Shown here piece by piece: positions 16,224 to 24,251 of a stretch of DNA of 38,928 nt (within the stretch, counting starts at the first letter, position 1; each line of letters begins with the position of its first letter). The position numbers and the translations under genes were made by a program. Source of the DNA: Nitrosopumilaceae archaeon (GTDB lineage: Archaea; Thermoproteota; Nitrososphaeria; Nitrososphaerales; Nitrosopumilaceae); assembly GCA_028279545.1 (NCBI GenBank), contig JANQNN010000026.1, positions 1 through 38,928 on the forward strand. The letters are read 5' to 3'. The notes beneath the pieces were generated by a model. It saw only the letters and a list, made by a program, of their open reading frames with translations, was not told the origin of the DNA and searched no databases.

Positions 16224-17135
16224 TTAGTTGTAAAGTAATCTTGCCCCTTGATTATCTAATTGTGAAGAAATTATTTTTCCTTCTGGGTAATTTTTAAAAA
16301 TTTCCAACACTTTATTTTCTAATTCCTTAGGTACTATTGAAAAAACTGTTTCTCCAAAAAGAGCAATGCCACTTTTAATTCCATTAATAGATAATTCTTG
16401 AATTAATTTTTCCATTCTTGGAGTCATTACATTAACATATTGTGCAAATTCTAGTGACATATCTTGAAAATGATTATAATCTTTGGACTCAATTAGTTTT
16501 TCCACCATTTTTCCTCCAAGTCCATTTATTTTGGAAAGTTGATGTTGCATAAATTTTTGTGTAGAAATCGGTGAAAAACAAATCATCAAAATTGAAACAT
16601 CATCAGCTTTAATTTGTTCAACTTTTCCAACACCAGGGGCACCTGGCTTAGTTCTTATTTCAAAACCACCATAATAGGATGCTAAAACATCACCCAAACC
16701 TGTTTTACAATTTACTTCTGCGTTATGTGCAATTGTAGCAATTTCCCATCCATTCAATTTTGTGTCAAGAACTTGATTTAGAGCATAGGAAAGGGATAAT
16801 GCAACTGCTCCGCTAGAACCTAAACCATACCCAACAGGAATTTCAATTTTATGTTCTATATCAAAGAAAAACTTTTCAAAATTTCCTAATTTTAAAAATT
16901 CATTTAAAACAAATTCAGAGACATCTGTCTTATCAGATTTGAATCCTTTTATTGAAATTTTAAAATTTGTTTTTTGATCAGTTAATTTAGAAACTATAAC
17001 TTTGGTCGTAACTCCTTGCTTAATTGAAAAACCCGCCCCCATAGAACCAAATTCTTCTGTGTCTTTTTGATTTCCCTCAACATGTGCCTTAAAGAATCCA
17101 GTAATATGTGCGGGACAAAACGCTATCGCCTCCAT
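16224..17135 (-). CDS. Pantoate kinase (archaeal GHMP family)
   Basis: 303 residues. The GHMP phosphate-binding loop is PVGYGLGSSGAVALSLS (100-116). N-terminal FCPAHITGFF and the internal SMGAGFSIKQGV match archaeal pantoate kinase rather than mevalonate or homoserine kinase. It phosphorylates pantoate, giving 4-phosphopantoate for the next gene's enzyme. In archaea this kinase, and not pantothenate kinase, can be the point of CoA feedback control; that cannot be judged here. First gene of the minus-strand operon; the ATG is about 25 bases from an AT-box at 17154-17165, so the message may be leaderless. Confidence 0.92.
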   Translation of the reverse strand: MEAIAFCPAHITGFFKAHVEGNQKDTEEFGSMGAGFSIKQGVTTKVIVSKLTDQKTNFKISIKGFKSDKTDVSEFVLNEFLKLGNFEKFFFDIEHKIEIPVGYGLGSSGAVALSLSYALNQVLDTKLNGWEIATIAHNAEVNCKTGLGDVLASYYGGFEIRTKPGAPGVGKVEQIKADDVSILMICFSPISTQKFMQHQLSKINGLGGKMVEKLIESKDYNHFQDMSLEFAQYVNVMTPRMEKLIQELSINGIKSGIALFGETVFSIVPKELENKVLEIFKNYPEGKIISSQLDNQGARLLYN

Positions 17136-17153
17136 GATCTAAATTTAAACTGG

Positions 17154-17165
17154 CCATAAAATATA
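17154..17165. promoter_or_regulatory. AT-box that could serve as TATA in both directions
   Basis: The sequence CCATAAAATATAAG at the middle of the 64-base spacer reads as a TATA box on both strands. Leftward it stands about 25 bases before the pantoate kinase ATG. Rightward it predicts a start about 13 bases before the TTG of the AbrB-PhoU gene. No other good box is seen in the spacer. Confidence 0.45.
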
Positions 17166-17175
17166 AGAATATGGC

Positions 17176-17210
17176 TTAAATTAACTAAATTAGTTTAAAT
17201 TGACTAAATT
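17176..17210. repeat. Tandem 16-bp repeat with a palindrome at the start of the AbrB-PhoU gene
   Basis: TTAAATTRACTAAATT occurs at 17176-17191 and 17195-17210 with one mismatch, a 19-base period. The junction forms a perfect 13-base palindrome AACTAA-A-TTAGTT (17183-17195). The second copy covers the TTG start codon at 17200. The predicted transcription start falls within the first copy. This geometry is what an autoregulatory operator would look like. Confidence 0.55.
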
Positions 17211-18180
17211 TGTTCGACGCCTACAAAAAATTGGAAGCAGCATTTTAGTTTCTCTTCCAAAAGAATGGATTGAATCTTCCAATTTAACAAAGGGGAGTCA
17301 AGTCGAGATTGAAACCGGTCAAGATAGTCTTTCTATTTCTGCAAATAAAGAAACACGGTCTACAAAGGAGCTTGTAATTTCTTATCCACTTTCTAAAGAA
17401 GAAAATATTGTGGCAAACATTACTGGAGCGTATCTTTTAGGTTATGATATTATTCAAATAAATTCAAAATCGATTATTCCCGGTGAAGATCGTGAAAAAA
17501 TTCGAAATTCAATGAGAGGATTAGTTGGAATGGAAATCATTGAAGAAGATGCTTCAAAAATAAACATGCAATTTCTTTTAGATACTGCAACATTAAACCC
17601 TGAAAAAATTCTCAAAAGAATGAGTTCCATTGCACTTGGAATGTATGACGATGTTTCTAATGGTTTAATTTCAGAGGATAAATCTAATTTACAAACATTA
17701 TCAAAACGAGATGTTGAAGTTAACCGACAATATTTTCTTCTAGTTCGCTTAATTCGAAGTACATTTGTTGATAAAAGGTTAGCAAATATTTTTCATTTAG
17801 AAAATATTGATATTTTAGATTACAGAGTAGCTGCAAATCTTTTAGAAAATGCAGGAGATACGATTGTAGAGCTTGCAGATTTTATTTATGATTCAACCTT
17901 ATCCAAAGATCTTTTAAAAAAAATTTATTCAGTTGTCCAAAATTTTGGAGGTTTGGCAGAAAAATCTATTGATGCCTTTACAAGACCGGATAGAAGTCTG
18001 GCTATAGAAGCAATAGCTTCCCATAAAGAATTCCAAGAAAAACTATCAAAACTTAGAATTTCAATAGGAAATAAAAAACAAATTCCAATTGATTTTTTGG
18101 ATCTAGTGTATATGTTTGAAAGAATTGCAAAGTCATGGGCTGATGTTGTGGATCTTATAAAACCAATTTACAATAAATAA
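17200..18180 (+). CDS. AbrB-PhoU fusion regulator (phosphate-uptake regulator type)
   Basis: 326 residues. A SpoVT/AbrB-like swapped-hairpin DNA-binding domain occupies about 1-50 (RRLQKIGSSILVSLPKEWIE, then KGSQVEIETGQDSLSIS). It is followed by a helical PhoU-like domain (about 110-326) with the repeated three-helix pattern, including LLENAGDTIVELADFIYD and MFERIAKSWADVVDLI. The fusion is common in archaea and is usually annotated as a phosphate-transport regulator. No pst genes are nearby, so the target is open. TTG start. The 3' end abuts the Nudix gene with no spacer. Confidence 0.85.
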   Translation: MTKFVRRLQKIGSSILVSLPKEWIESSNLTKGSQVEIETGQDSLSISANKETRSTKELVISYPLSKEENIVANITGAYLLGYDIIQINSKSIIPGEDREKIRNSMRGLVGMEIIEEDASKINMQFLLDTATLNPEKILKRMSSIALGMYDDVSNGLISEDKSNLQTLSKRDVEVNRQYFLLVRLIRSTFVDKRLANIFHLENIDILDYRVAANLLENAGDTIVELADFIYDSTLSKDLLKKIYSVVQNFGGLAEKSIDAFTRPDRSLAIEAIASHKEFQEKLSKLRISIGNKKQIPIDFLDLVYMFERIAKSWADVVDLIKPIYNK

Positions 18181-18696
18181 TTAAATTAATTTTTTCTTGG
18201 CAGCATAAGTTAGAACTGCACAAATAGTTTTTGAATCTTGAATTTTTCCAGTTTTAATCATCGAAAGTAATTTTTTAACATCAACTTTGACCACTGATAA
18301 AATTTCATCATAATCTAAATTCAAATCAGAATTTTTTTTCACCCCTGTAGCCACGAAACAATGGATTATTTCAGTATTGTAACCAATAGAAGGATAGTAG
18401 GAAATAATGGGAGTCATTTTTTTTGCCTTATATCCAGTTTCTTCCTCAAATTCTCTAAAAGCACATTTTATGGGTTTTTCACCATTTTCTAAGGTTCCAG
18501 CAGGTATTTCTAAAACATAACCGTGGGGATATCTATGTTGTTTAACTAAAATTACTTTTTTATTCTCATCAAACCCAAGTATTGCAGCAGCACCTCTATG
18601 TTCAATCATTTCTCGTTTGACTTTTCTACCTTCAATTTCTCCTTGGTAAACACTAAGACCTAAAACTTTTCCCTCAAAGATTTTTTTCTTTTTCAT
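18181..18696 (-). CDS. Nudix hydrolase, ADP-ribose pyrophosphatase type
   Basis: 171 residues from ATG 18696 (a TTG nine bases upstream is less likely). The Nudix box G67-x5-E73-x7-R81-E82-F83-x-E85-E86-x-G88 is complete, in [10 protein letters not shown]...[28 protein letters not shown] just before it is characteristic of ADP-ribose/sugar-nucleotide pyrophosphatases, which hydrolyse ADP-ribose to AMP and ribose-5-phosphate. Its stop abuts the stop of the AbrB-PhoU gene. The Lrp-like gene lies upstream on the same strand, 24 bases away, and may share its transcript. Confidence 0.88.
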   Translation of the reverse strand: MKKKKIFEGKVLGLSVYQGEIEGRKVKREMIEHRGAAAILGFDENKKVILVKQHRYPHGYVLEIPAGTLENGEKPIKCAFREFEEETGYKAKKMTPIISYYPSIGYNTEIIHCFVATGVKKNSDLNLDYDEILSVVKVDVKKLLSMIKTGKIQDSKTICAVLTYAAKKKLI

Positions 18697-18720
18697 ACTA
18701 ACCAAAAATTTTGATATTAT

Positions 18721-19623
18721 TTAATTTGTTTGATATGCAAGATGTAATGTAGGAGAAATTTTTGATTCATCAATAGCAGATTCGAGCCATTCATGAAGAA
18801 ATGTTATTTTTTTAGGAATAAACAAATCCGCAGATTTAACATTTTCCATATTTCTTACCATCTGAGTTAATTTGTCCATTTCGAAAATATCTTTACTGTA
18901 CATAAACAATACAATTTGGTTTTTGGCAATAAATGGTATTTGTAAAAAGGATTCTGAAAATTTATTTTCCATTTTTAGTAGAGTTTCTTTAAGGTCTCCA
19001 TCAATCCACGAAAGTATTGCATGTGGAATAAACCCTTTAATTTTTGTTGGATCATATGTCAAAGTAAATTGAATTCCTTCGTTTTCATTTAATTTTTCTA
19101 TACATCTAGTAATTGTTTTGGTTGAAAAATTTGTAATTTTTGAAATGTTTTCAATTTTTTCTCTTGGGTTTTTCATTAATTGTTCTAGAATCTCTAAATC
19201 GGTTTTGGTGAGATTTGAATTTATTTCTGGATTTTCTGATTCAAAAATTGACAAAACCCTTACATCTTTCATTAATTTTTTTGCCAGATCAATTTTTTCA
19301 TCTAGATTTCCTTTGGCAACAATACCACAAACAGTAATTCCACCAATACATGGAACAACAAAAAAGGGTTTACCTACTTGGCTTATTTGTTTTAAAATTT
19401 CCTTAATGTTTTGACCTGAAACAACGATGTACAATACACCTAATCCTAACACTGGAGGGTCTACCTTTACAGTAAAATTTTCAATAATGTTCATGTTTTC
19501 CATTTTTCGAATTCGAGCTCTAACTGAAGAACCAGAAATTCCCAAATTTTTTCCAATTTGGCGATCTGACTCTCTACAATTATTCAATAGCCTACTTAGT
19601 ATTTTGATATCTGAATTATCCAA
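18721..19623 (-). CDS. Tandem Lrp/AsnC-like transcriptional regulator (two HTH modules)
   Basis: 300 residues with two copies of an Lrp-like half. HTH 1 is about 1-50 (DIKILSRLLNNCRESDRQIG, SGSSVRARIRKMENMNII). HTH 2 is about 138-190 (TDLEILEQLMKNPREKIENI, STKTITRCIEKLNEN). Each is followed by a beta-alpha region like the usual ligand/dimer domain. A normal Lrp subunit is about 150 residues, so this looks like a fused duplication. TTG start; GGTGA (complement of 19633-19637) stands nine bases before it. It is divergent from the ABC operon and may regulate it. Confidence 0.8.
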   Translation of the reverse strand: MDNSDIKILSRLLNNCRESDRQIGKNLGISGSSVRARIRKMENMNIIENFTVKVDPPVLGLGVLYIVVSGQNIKEILKQISQVGKPFFVVPCIGGITVCGIVAKGNLDEKIDLAKKLMKDVRVLSIFESENPEINSNLTKTDLEILEQLMKNPREKIENISKITNFSTKTITRCIEKLNENEGIQFTLTYDPTKIKGFIPHAILSWIDGDLKETLLKMENKFSESFLQIPFIAKNQIVLFMYSKDIFEMDKLTQMVRNMENVKSADLFIPKKITFLHEWLESAIDESKISPTLHLAYQTN

Positions 19624-19737
19624 GATTGAATTTCACCATTCTTTTAAGATATGAGGCCCCTTTTCCTTATAAAATTGTCTGTTATGTTAGCACTATACAC
19701 CAAATACATTAAATATCAGACAAAAATTATGATATTC

Positions 19738-20922
19738 ATGTACCAAATGCGGTTAGCCAAAAGGATGCTTTTTAATAAAAAAGGAAGTCTGATTGGAGCC
19801 GTTTTGGCAGTAACAATTGGAATATTAGTGATTCATGTTAACTTTGTAATCTTTCAGGGTTTGTTTGATGCTATTGTTCGAGACATTAGCAATTATCGAA
19901 ATGGAGATATTCTTGTCACCGATGATGCAGACTATATTGACAAATCAGATTTAGCTTTGGTAAATTGGTTTGAACGGATTCCATATGTACAGGGGGCAAC
20001 CCCGAGGTTATCCTCGTCTGCTGAAATTAATATGACAAAAAATGGAAAGCTAATTGAAGAAACAAGAGTTCCTGTTGTGGGAGTAGATCCTCTACGTGAT
20101 GTAAAAGCTTCTACAGTCCATGAGACCGTAGCAGATGGAACTTATGTTCTTAATAGAAATTCAATTGTTTTAGGAAATAATGTAGCTGAAGATCTTGGAA
20201 ATGCACAAGTTGGTGATAATTTAAAATTGCTTGTAGTTGATAGAACTGGGGAAGATCAGATTAGAAGATTTAATGTTGCTGGAATTGTAAAATCTCCTGG
20301 AGGTCAGGGATTAGATTACAGTGTAGTAATGCACATAGATACTTTGCGAGACATGATGGGAAGAAATGGGGAATCTGGTTCTTTCATGGTAAAATTAAAC
20401 GACCCCAGTAAAGCATTTGAAGTTAAACAATTCTTTTTAGCTTCATTTCCCAATGAGGATTTCCTTGCTGAGACTATAGAAGAATCGGCTGAAGAACAGT
20501 TAGCTGGATTCAGATCCGGTATTGCAATGATAAACATGATAGGGTATTTTGGTATGATGTCATCAGCTTTTGCCATAGTGACAATTCAGATGATGTTAGT
20601 AAATGGAAAAACTAGGGAAATTGGAATTATGAGGTCTATTGGTGCCAAAAGGAAAGACATTCTAATTATTTTTATTTTCCAAGGAATGATTATTGGACTT
20701 ATTGGAGCTAGCGTTGGTACAGCTGCAGGTTTAGGATATACCTTTTATGCCAAGGAGACAAAAATGTCATTCAACAACAGTCTTCCCCTAGAAGTAAGTT
20801 ATAATTGGCCAAGAATTTTTGAAACTGCTTTGTTGTCATTTTCTTTAGCCATAATTGCTTCACTTTATCCGTCATACAGAGCGACAAAATTACTACCAGT
20901 GGAGGCCATGCGCAATGTCTAA
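19738..20922 (+). CDS. ABC transporter permease, MacB/FtsX family
   Basis: 394 residues from ATG 19738. The layout is classic MacB/FtsX: one N-terminal membrane helix (about 16-38), a large extracellular domain (about 40-255), then three helices ending with the PSYRATKLLPVEAMR motif. MINMIGYFGMMSSAFAIVTIQ opens the FtsX domain, and GKTREIGIMRSIGAKRKDI is the cytoplasmic coupling loop. The frame is open upstream to 19651, but TTAAATAT at 19709-19716 stands about 25 bases before 19738, favouring this start. It overlaps the ATPase gene by eight bases. The cargo is probably a lipid or peptide. Confidence 0.88.
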   Translation: MYQMRLAKRMLFNKKGSLIGAVLAVTIGILVIHVNFVIFQGLFDAIVRDISNYRNGDILVTDDADYIDKSDLALVNWFERIPYVQGATPRLSSSAEINMTKNGKLIEETRVPVVGVDPLRDVKASTVHETVADGTYVLNRNSIVLGNNVAEDLGNAQVGDNLKLLVVDRTGEDQIRRFNVAGIVKSPGGQGLDYSVVMHIDTLRDMMGRNGESGSFMVKLNDPSKAFEVKQFFLASFPNEDFLAETIEESAEEQLAGFRSGIAMINMIGYFGMMSSAFAIVTIQMMLVNGKTREIGIMRSIGAKRKDILIIFIFQGMIIGLIGASVGTAAGLGYTFYAKETKMSFNNSLPLEVSYNWPRIFETALLSFSLAIIASLYPSYRATKLLPVEAMRNV

Positions 20923-21619
20923 GGTACTTGAGATAAATAATTTAACCAAAATCTATGGTGAGGGTGAAAATAAAGTAAAAGCTCTTGATGATGTTTCATT
21001 TTCGATAGAAAAAGGGGAATTTGTTTTAGTAGTAGGAAGTTCAGGATCTGGAAAATCTACCTTACTAAACATGATTGGCCTTTTAGATAAACCCACCAAG
21101 GGTAAAGTGGCAATTGACGGCATCAATACTACAAAGTTAAGCGACAACAAAATATCTTCTTTTAGAAACACAAAATTAGGTTTTATTTTTCAATTTTCAA
21201 ATTTACTAGTCGATTTAACTGTAATGGAGAATGTTTTATTGCCTAGACAAATTGCTGGTACAAATGGTACAGCTGAAAAAGATGCTCGTGAATTATTAAA
21301 ATTAGTAGGATTAGAATCTCAAATCAATAAAAGGGCAAACAAGATTTCTGGAGGTCAAGCTCAAAGAGTTGCAATAGCTAGAGGGTTAGTTAACCATCCC
21401 TCAATTGTTTTAGCAGATGAACCAACTGGTAATTTGGATTCAGTTACGTCAGAAGTAATTGTTGAATTAATGAAGTCTATGGCAAAAAAACTTAATCAGA
21501 CTTTTATTATTGTAACACACGAACCCGAGCATTTTGGTGATGTAGATAGGGTAATTACCATTAAAGATGGAAAAGCCTTTGAAGGAAAAGAGCATTCTGC
21601 AATGGAGGTAGTAGCATGA
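20915..21619 (+). CDS. ABC transporter ATP-binding protein, MacB/LolD type
   Basis: 234 residues. Walker A GSSGSGKST (41-49), the Q-loop in GFIFQFSNLL, the signature ISGGQAQRVAIARGL, Walker B VLADEPTGNLD and the switch His in IVTHEPE are all present, so it should hydrolyse ATP. The start is ATG 20915, preceded by GGAGG at 20901-20905 inside the permease gene. The start lies eight bases before the permease stop, and the stop overlaps the next gene by four bases (ATGA). This is the motor of the transporter encoded by the three-gene operon. Confidence 0.93.
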   Translation: MSKVLEINNLTKIYGEGENKVKALDDVSFSIEKGEFVLVVGSSGSGKSTLLNMIGLLDKPTKGKVAIDGINTTKLSDNKISSFRNTKLGFIFQFSNLLVDLTVMENVLLPRQIAGTNGTAEKDARELLKLVGLESQINKRANKISGGQAQRVAIARGLVNHPSIVLADEPTGNLDSVTSEVIVELMKSMAKKLNQTFIIVTHEPEHFGDVDRVITIKDGKAFEGKEHSAMEVVA

Positions 21620-22920
21620 TTAATTCTAAATTTATTTTTTCAATAACTATTTTGTTGTTAGCTCCCTTTATTGTTGATAATTCATTTGCTCAAATTAATT
21701 CTGGAGGTTTTGGAAAATCACCATTTGAAAGAGATTACTCTGATGTAAAATTCCTTGATGCTTATTTTGGAACCATAAATCAAAAGATAGAAGTTGAACC
21801 TGGAGATTCCAATGTTCCATTTACAGTGGTTCTTGCAAATGTAGGCACACAAGATATCACAGGAATTAAAGGGCAATTGTCTCTTCCACTTGGTTTTTCA
21901 GGATCAAATGGTCCAGGTTCGGTAATTCTTGCTGATAGTGATTCTAATTCTCTTGCAGGAGATAATTTTCATTTAACTTTTTTTGTTAATCTAGAAACCA
22001 ATGTTCAAGTTCAACAATATCCTGGAACTGTTAAAGTTGATTACTCGCGATTAAGGGAATCGGGGGTAAGAACTTCCTTTTCTGAATTTAATTTTAAAGT
22101 AACAGGAGATAGTGTAATCAATGTAAAAGCCTTAGATCCATTCCTAACATCTCTAAAAACAAATAATGTTATAATTGAAATTTCCAACGATGGGTCGGCA
22201 CCAATCTCAAGTGTAGATATTGTTGCCTCAAATACCCAAACAGAAATGGCATCAACTACATCATCTACTACAAATATAGAAAATGTAGTAATTTTAGAAT
22301 CTAATTGGGATGTTGGAACTATTGAGCCAAATTCTTCTAGGCAATTAACTGCAACCGTATATGTTCCAGAGACCCTTAAAGGAGATACATTACGAATTCC
22401 CTTATCAATTTCTTACTATAATGCCCACGGTGACTCACATACTATAGCCAAAATCGTTGATTTCTATATCAAGGGACTAATTGATCTGACTGTTTATGGA
22501 GTTGGGGTAATAGAATTATCCGATACTCAAATGATAATTGGAGAGATTATTAATGAAGGAAATGAAGATGCGCTGTTTAGTTTTGTTTCTCTTGAACCAT
22601 TAGGAGAATCTAATATTAAAAAACAAACACAGTTTATCGATGAAATAGAGATTGACGCACCAGTCCCCTTTAACATACCATTAGAATTTGAAGGAGATCC
22701 CGAATATGGGGAACATGAGATAAAAATCACAGTAAGATACAAGGATAATGTAAGAGATGAAATTTTCCTTCCATATGAAACTACAATTTTTGTTGAAGAA
22801 CCATCAAATGATGAAGAGTCTCCCGATTATACAGGGCTAGTCCTCATTCCTATTGCCCTAGTAGCTGTAGGATATTTTATAATGCGCAGGCGTAAAAAAG
22901 AAGAAATTGCAGATAGTTAG
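21616..22920 (+). CDS. Secreted, C-terminally anchored surface protein of the ABC operon (COG1361-like)
   Basis: 434 residues. A signal peptide is seen at 1-26 (FIFSITILLLAPFIV, cleavage near SFA-QI). Then follow several beta-sandwich, CARDB/S-layer-like repeats, marked by VVLANVGTQDITGIKGQLSLP, IEISNDGSAPISSVDI and IGEIINEGNEDALFSFVSL. One membrane segment (about 406-422) is followed by a basic tail RRRKKEE. The protein should face outward and be held in the membrane. Its start overlaps the ATPase stop by four bases. It sits where a MacA-like adaptor would be in bacteria, but has no relation to one that I can see. Confidence 0.8.
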   Translation: MINSKFIFSITILLLAPFIVDNSFAQINSGGFGKSPFERDYSDVKFLDAYFGTINQKIEVEPGDSNVPFTVVLANVGTQDITGIKGQLSLPLGFSGSNGPGSVILADSDSNSLAGDNFHLTFFVNLETNVQVQQYPGTVKVDYSRLRESGVRTSFSEFNFKVTGDSVINVKALDPFLTSLKTNNVIIEISNDGSAPISSVDIVASNTQTEMASTTSSTTNIENVVILESNWDVGTIEPNSSRQLTATVYVPETLKGDTLRIPLSISYYNAHGDSHTIAKIVDFYIKGLIDLTVYGVGVIELSDTQMIIGEIINEGNEDALFSFVSLEPLGESNIKKQTQFIDEIEIDAPVPFNIPLEFEGDPEYGEHEIKITVRYKDNVRDEIFLPYETTIFVEEPSNDEESPDYTGLVLIPIALVAVGYFIMRRRKKEEIADS

Positions 22921-22961
22921 TTGCTAATTAATTACAATAAAAATCGATTTCATGTTTAGAT

Positions 22962-22979
22962 CACAAAAAAAATTTTGTG
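22962..22979 (+). terminator. Hairpin after the ABC operon, possible terminator
   Basis: CACAAAA and TTTTGTG form a perfect seven-base stem with an AAAA loop, 41 bases after the surface-protein stop. There is no long T run behind it, so this is only suggestive. Confidence 0.3.
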
Positions 22980-23065
22980 TGTAAAAATTTGATTTAAATT
23001 AAGTAAATTTAATTATTTATAAAAAAAATTTCTAAATTAATATACGTAACAATAAATCATGATAC

Positions 23066-23251
23066 GTGGAACTTCACCAAAAACTTACAATACTTGGAGT
23101 TATTTTGTTGGCTGTTACTTTAATTATTCATACAAATCATTCAGGTGATGGTTTTAACTATGCCTATGTAACGGGAATAATAATGCTAGTCGTTTTTTCT
23201 GCTGGATTTCTTTTATTTAATAAAGACAAACTTATGGATTCAAAAAAATAA
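23066..23251 (+). CDS. Small two-helix membrane protein
   Basis: 61 residues from GTG 23066. Two hydrophobic segments (about 7-23 and 34-51) are joined by a short polar loop, NHSGDGFNY. The C-terminus is Lys-rich (FNKDKLMDSKK) and probably cytoplasmic. ATTTATAAAA near 23014-23023 is a good TATA box about 50 bases upstream. No family is recognised. It stands alone after the ABC operon and before a convergent unknown gene. Confidence 0.6.
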   Translation: MELHQKLTILGVILLAVTLIIHTNHSGDGFNYAYVTGIIMLVVFSAGFLLFNKDKLMDSKK

Positions 23252-23285
23252 TCCAGAATTTTTTAAAAATAAATTTTAATAATCT

Positions 23286-23591
23286 TTAGGGATTTGTTTT
23301 GTCATTTTTTTTATACACATAAACAATTCTAAAACCATCATCTAGTTTTACCGGATTTCCATCTGTATTTTTATCAAGAAAATAACCCTCAACCTCTTTT
23401 GCAATTTCCTCAGTATCAGCTCCATATGAAGTCCAAATACCATTTTCCTCAACATTATGTGCCTCAAAAAGATCTTTGTCTAGGTCTTTGCCTATTCCAA
23501 TATACCAATCAGGATAATCTCCTTCAAACTTACTCATGTACATTCTAATTCGTTTAACTAATGTATTAAAATCCATAATATGATAATCCAT
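23286..23591 (-). CDS. Small acidic protein of unknown function (WYIGI...HNV type)
   Basis: 101 residues from ATG 23591; ATG 23576 is an alternative start that fits the family-like N-terminus MDFNTL better. It has DWYIGIGKDLDKDLF, then EAHNV, a Trp near residue 54, an EEIAKEVEGYFLDK helix and a VYVYKKNDKTNP tail. That pattern reminds me of small hypothetical proteins common in bacteria, with a distant look of GIY-YIG domains, but I cannot verify this. It is soluble, with no membrane segment. A TTTTAAAAATTTAA box lies about 35 bases upstream. Confidence 0.6.
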   Translation of the reverse strand: MDYHIMDFNTLVKRIRMYMSKFEGDYPDWYIGIGKDLDKDLFEAHNVEENGIWTSYGADTEEIAKEVEGYFLDKNTDGNPVKLDDGFRIVYVYKKNDKTNP

Positions 23592-23860
23592 AATTCACTA
23601 TGTCTACAAGAATTAAATTTTTAAAAGTTATGTGTATTTGATTTTTTTAAAGTAATTTTTTAAAAAATAAATTCATTTTTTATTTTGAGTAAGGATTTTT
23701 CAATGAAAAATAAACAAAAATTGCCATAATTTTCATAAACTAAAATTTTTCGGATAAACGAAAAAACTATTTTTTTTGAATCGATAAAAAATTGATAACT
23801 GAGGCTAAAACTTTTCAAGAATATAACTAAGATTATAAGCAAAAAGAAGATCTTGCGATC

Positions 23861-24247
23861 ATGCCTTGGGATGAAATTGAAGTTCCAAAAGAATTGAGAG
23901 AATTTATGCTAGACAAGGCTGAAGAAACCGTTTTAGGCCAAAAAAATGGTTCAACAAAGCAATATCGGTATGGAAATTTGCATATTAGAGAATACAAGGA
24001 TAAATTTTTAGTTCATACCGATAAAATTGATCCCAGAGAAGATCCTATAGGACATTTGATTTATGATGCTCCAGAAGTTTTAGTAGGTTTAGCTTGTGCG
24101 TTTTTTGGAGGATCACAATTATCCAATTTAATTTACTCTCAAGACAAATCAAAAAAGAATCAAATATCTACAAAAATACTATCGTCTCTAATTGCAGGCT
24201 ATCTTGGTTTTACTGCAACAAAGAAATTAAAAAATAATTTGGGTTAA
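23861..24247 (+). CDS. Unknown protein paired with the UbiB-type kinase
   Basis: 128 residues. The first 75 residues are soluble and charged (PWDEIEVPKELREFMLDKAEE at the start, HLIYDAPEVL near 72-81). The C-terminal part has two weakly hydrophobic segments (LVGLACAFFGGSQL and ISTKILSSLIAGYLGF), so membrane contact is possible. GATTATAAGC near 23831-23840 is about 26 bases before the ATG, suggesting a strong leaderless start. Four bases separate it from the kinase gene, so the two are likely one operon. No family is recognised. Confidence 0.7.
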   Translation: MPWDEIEVPKELREFMLDKAEETVLGQKNGSTKQYRYGNLHIREYKDKFLVHTDKIDPREDPIGHLIYDAPEVLVGLACAFFGGSQLSNLIYSQDKSKKNQISTKILSSLIAGYLGFTATKKLKNNLG

Positions 24248-24251
24248 TCTT

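Noticed and set aside
20855-20914. Upstream start for the ABC ATPase
   Set aside because: Those residues overlap the permease end in another frame; ATG 20915 has a GGAGG site and begins the ABC fold directly.
23660-23842. 60-residue minus-strand frame in the AT-rich spacer
   Set aside because: Composed mainly of Phe, Ile, Leu, Lys and Ser from AT-rich DNA, with no motif; it overlaps the likely promoter region of the gene at 23861.
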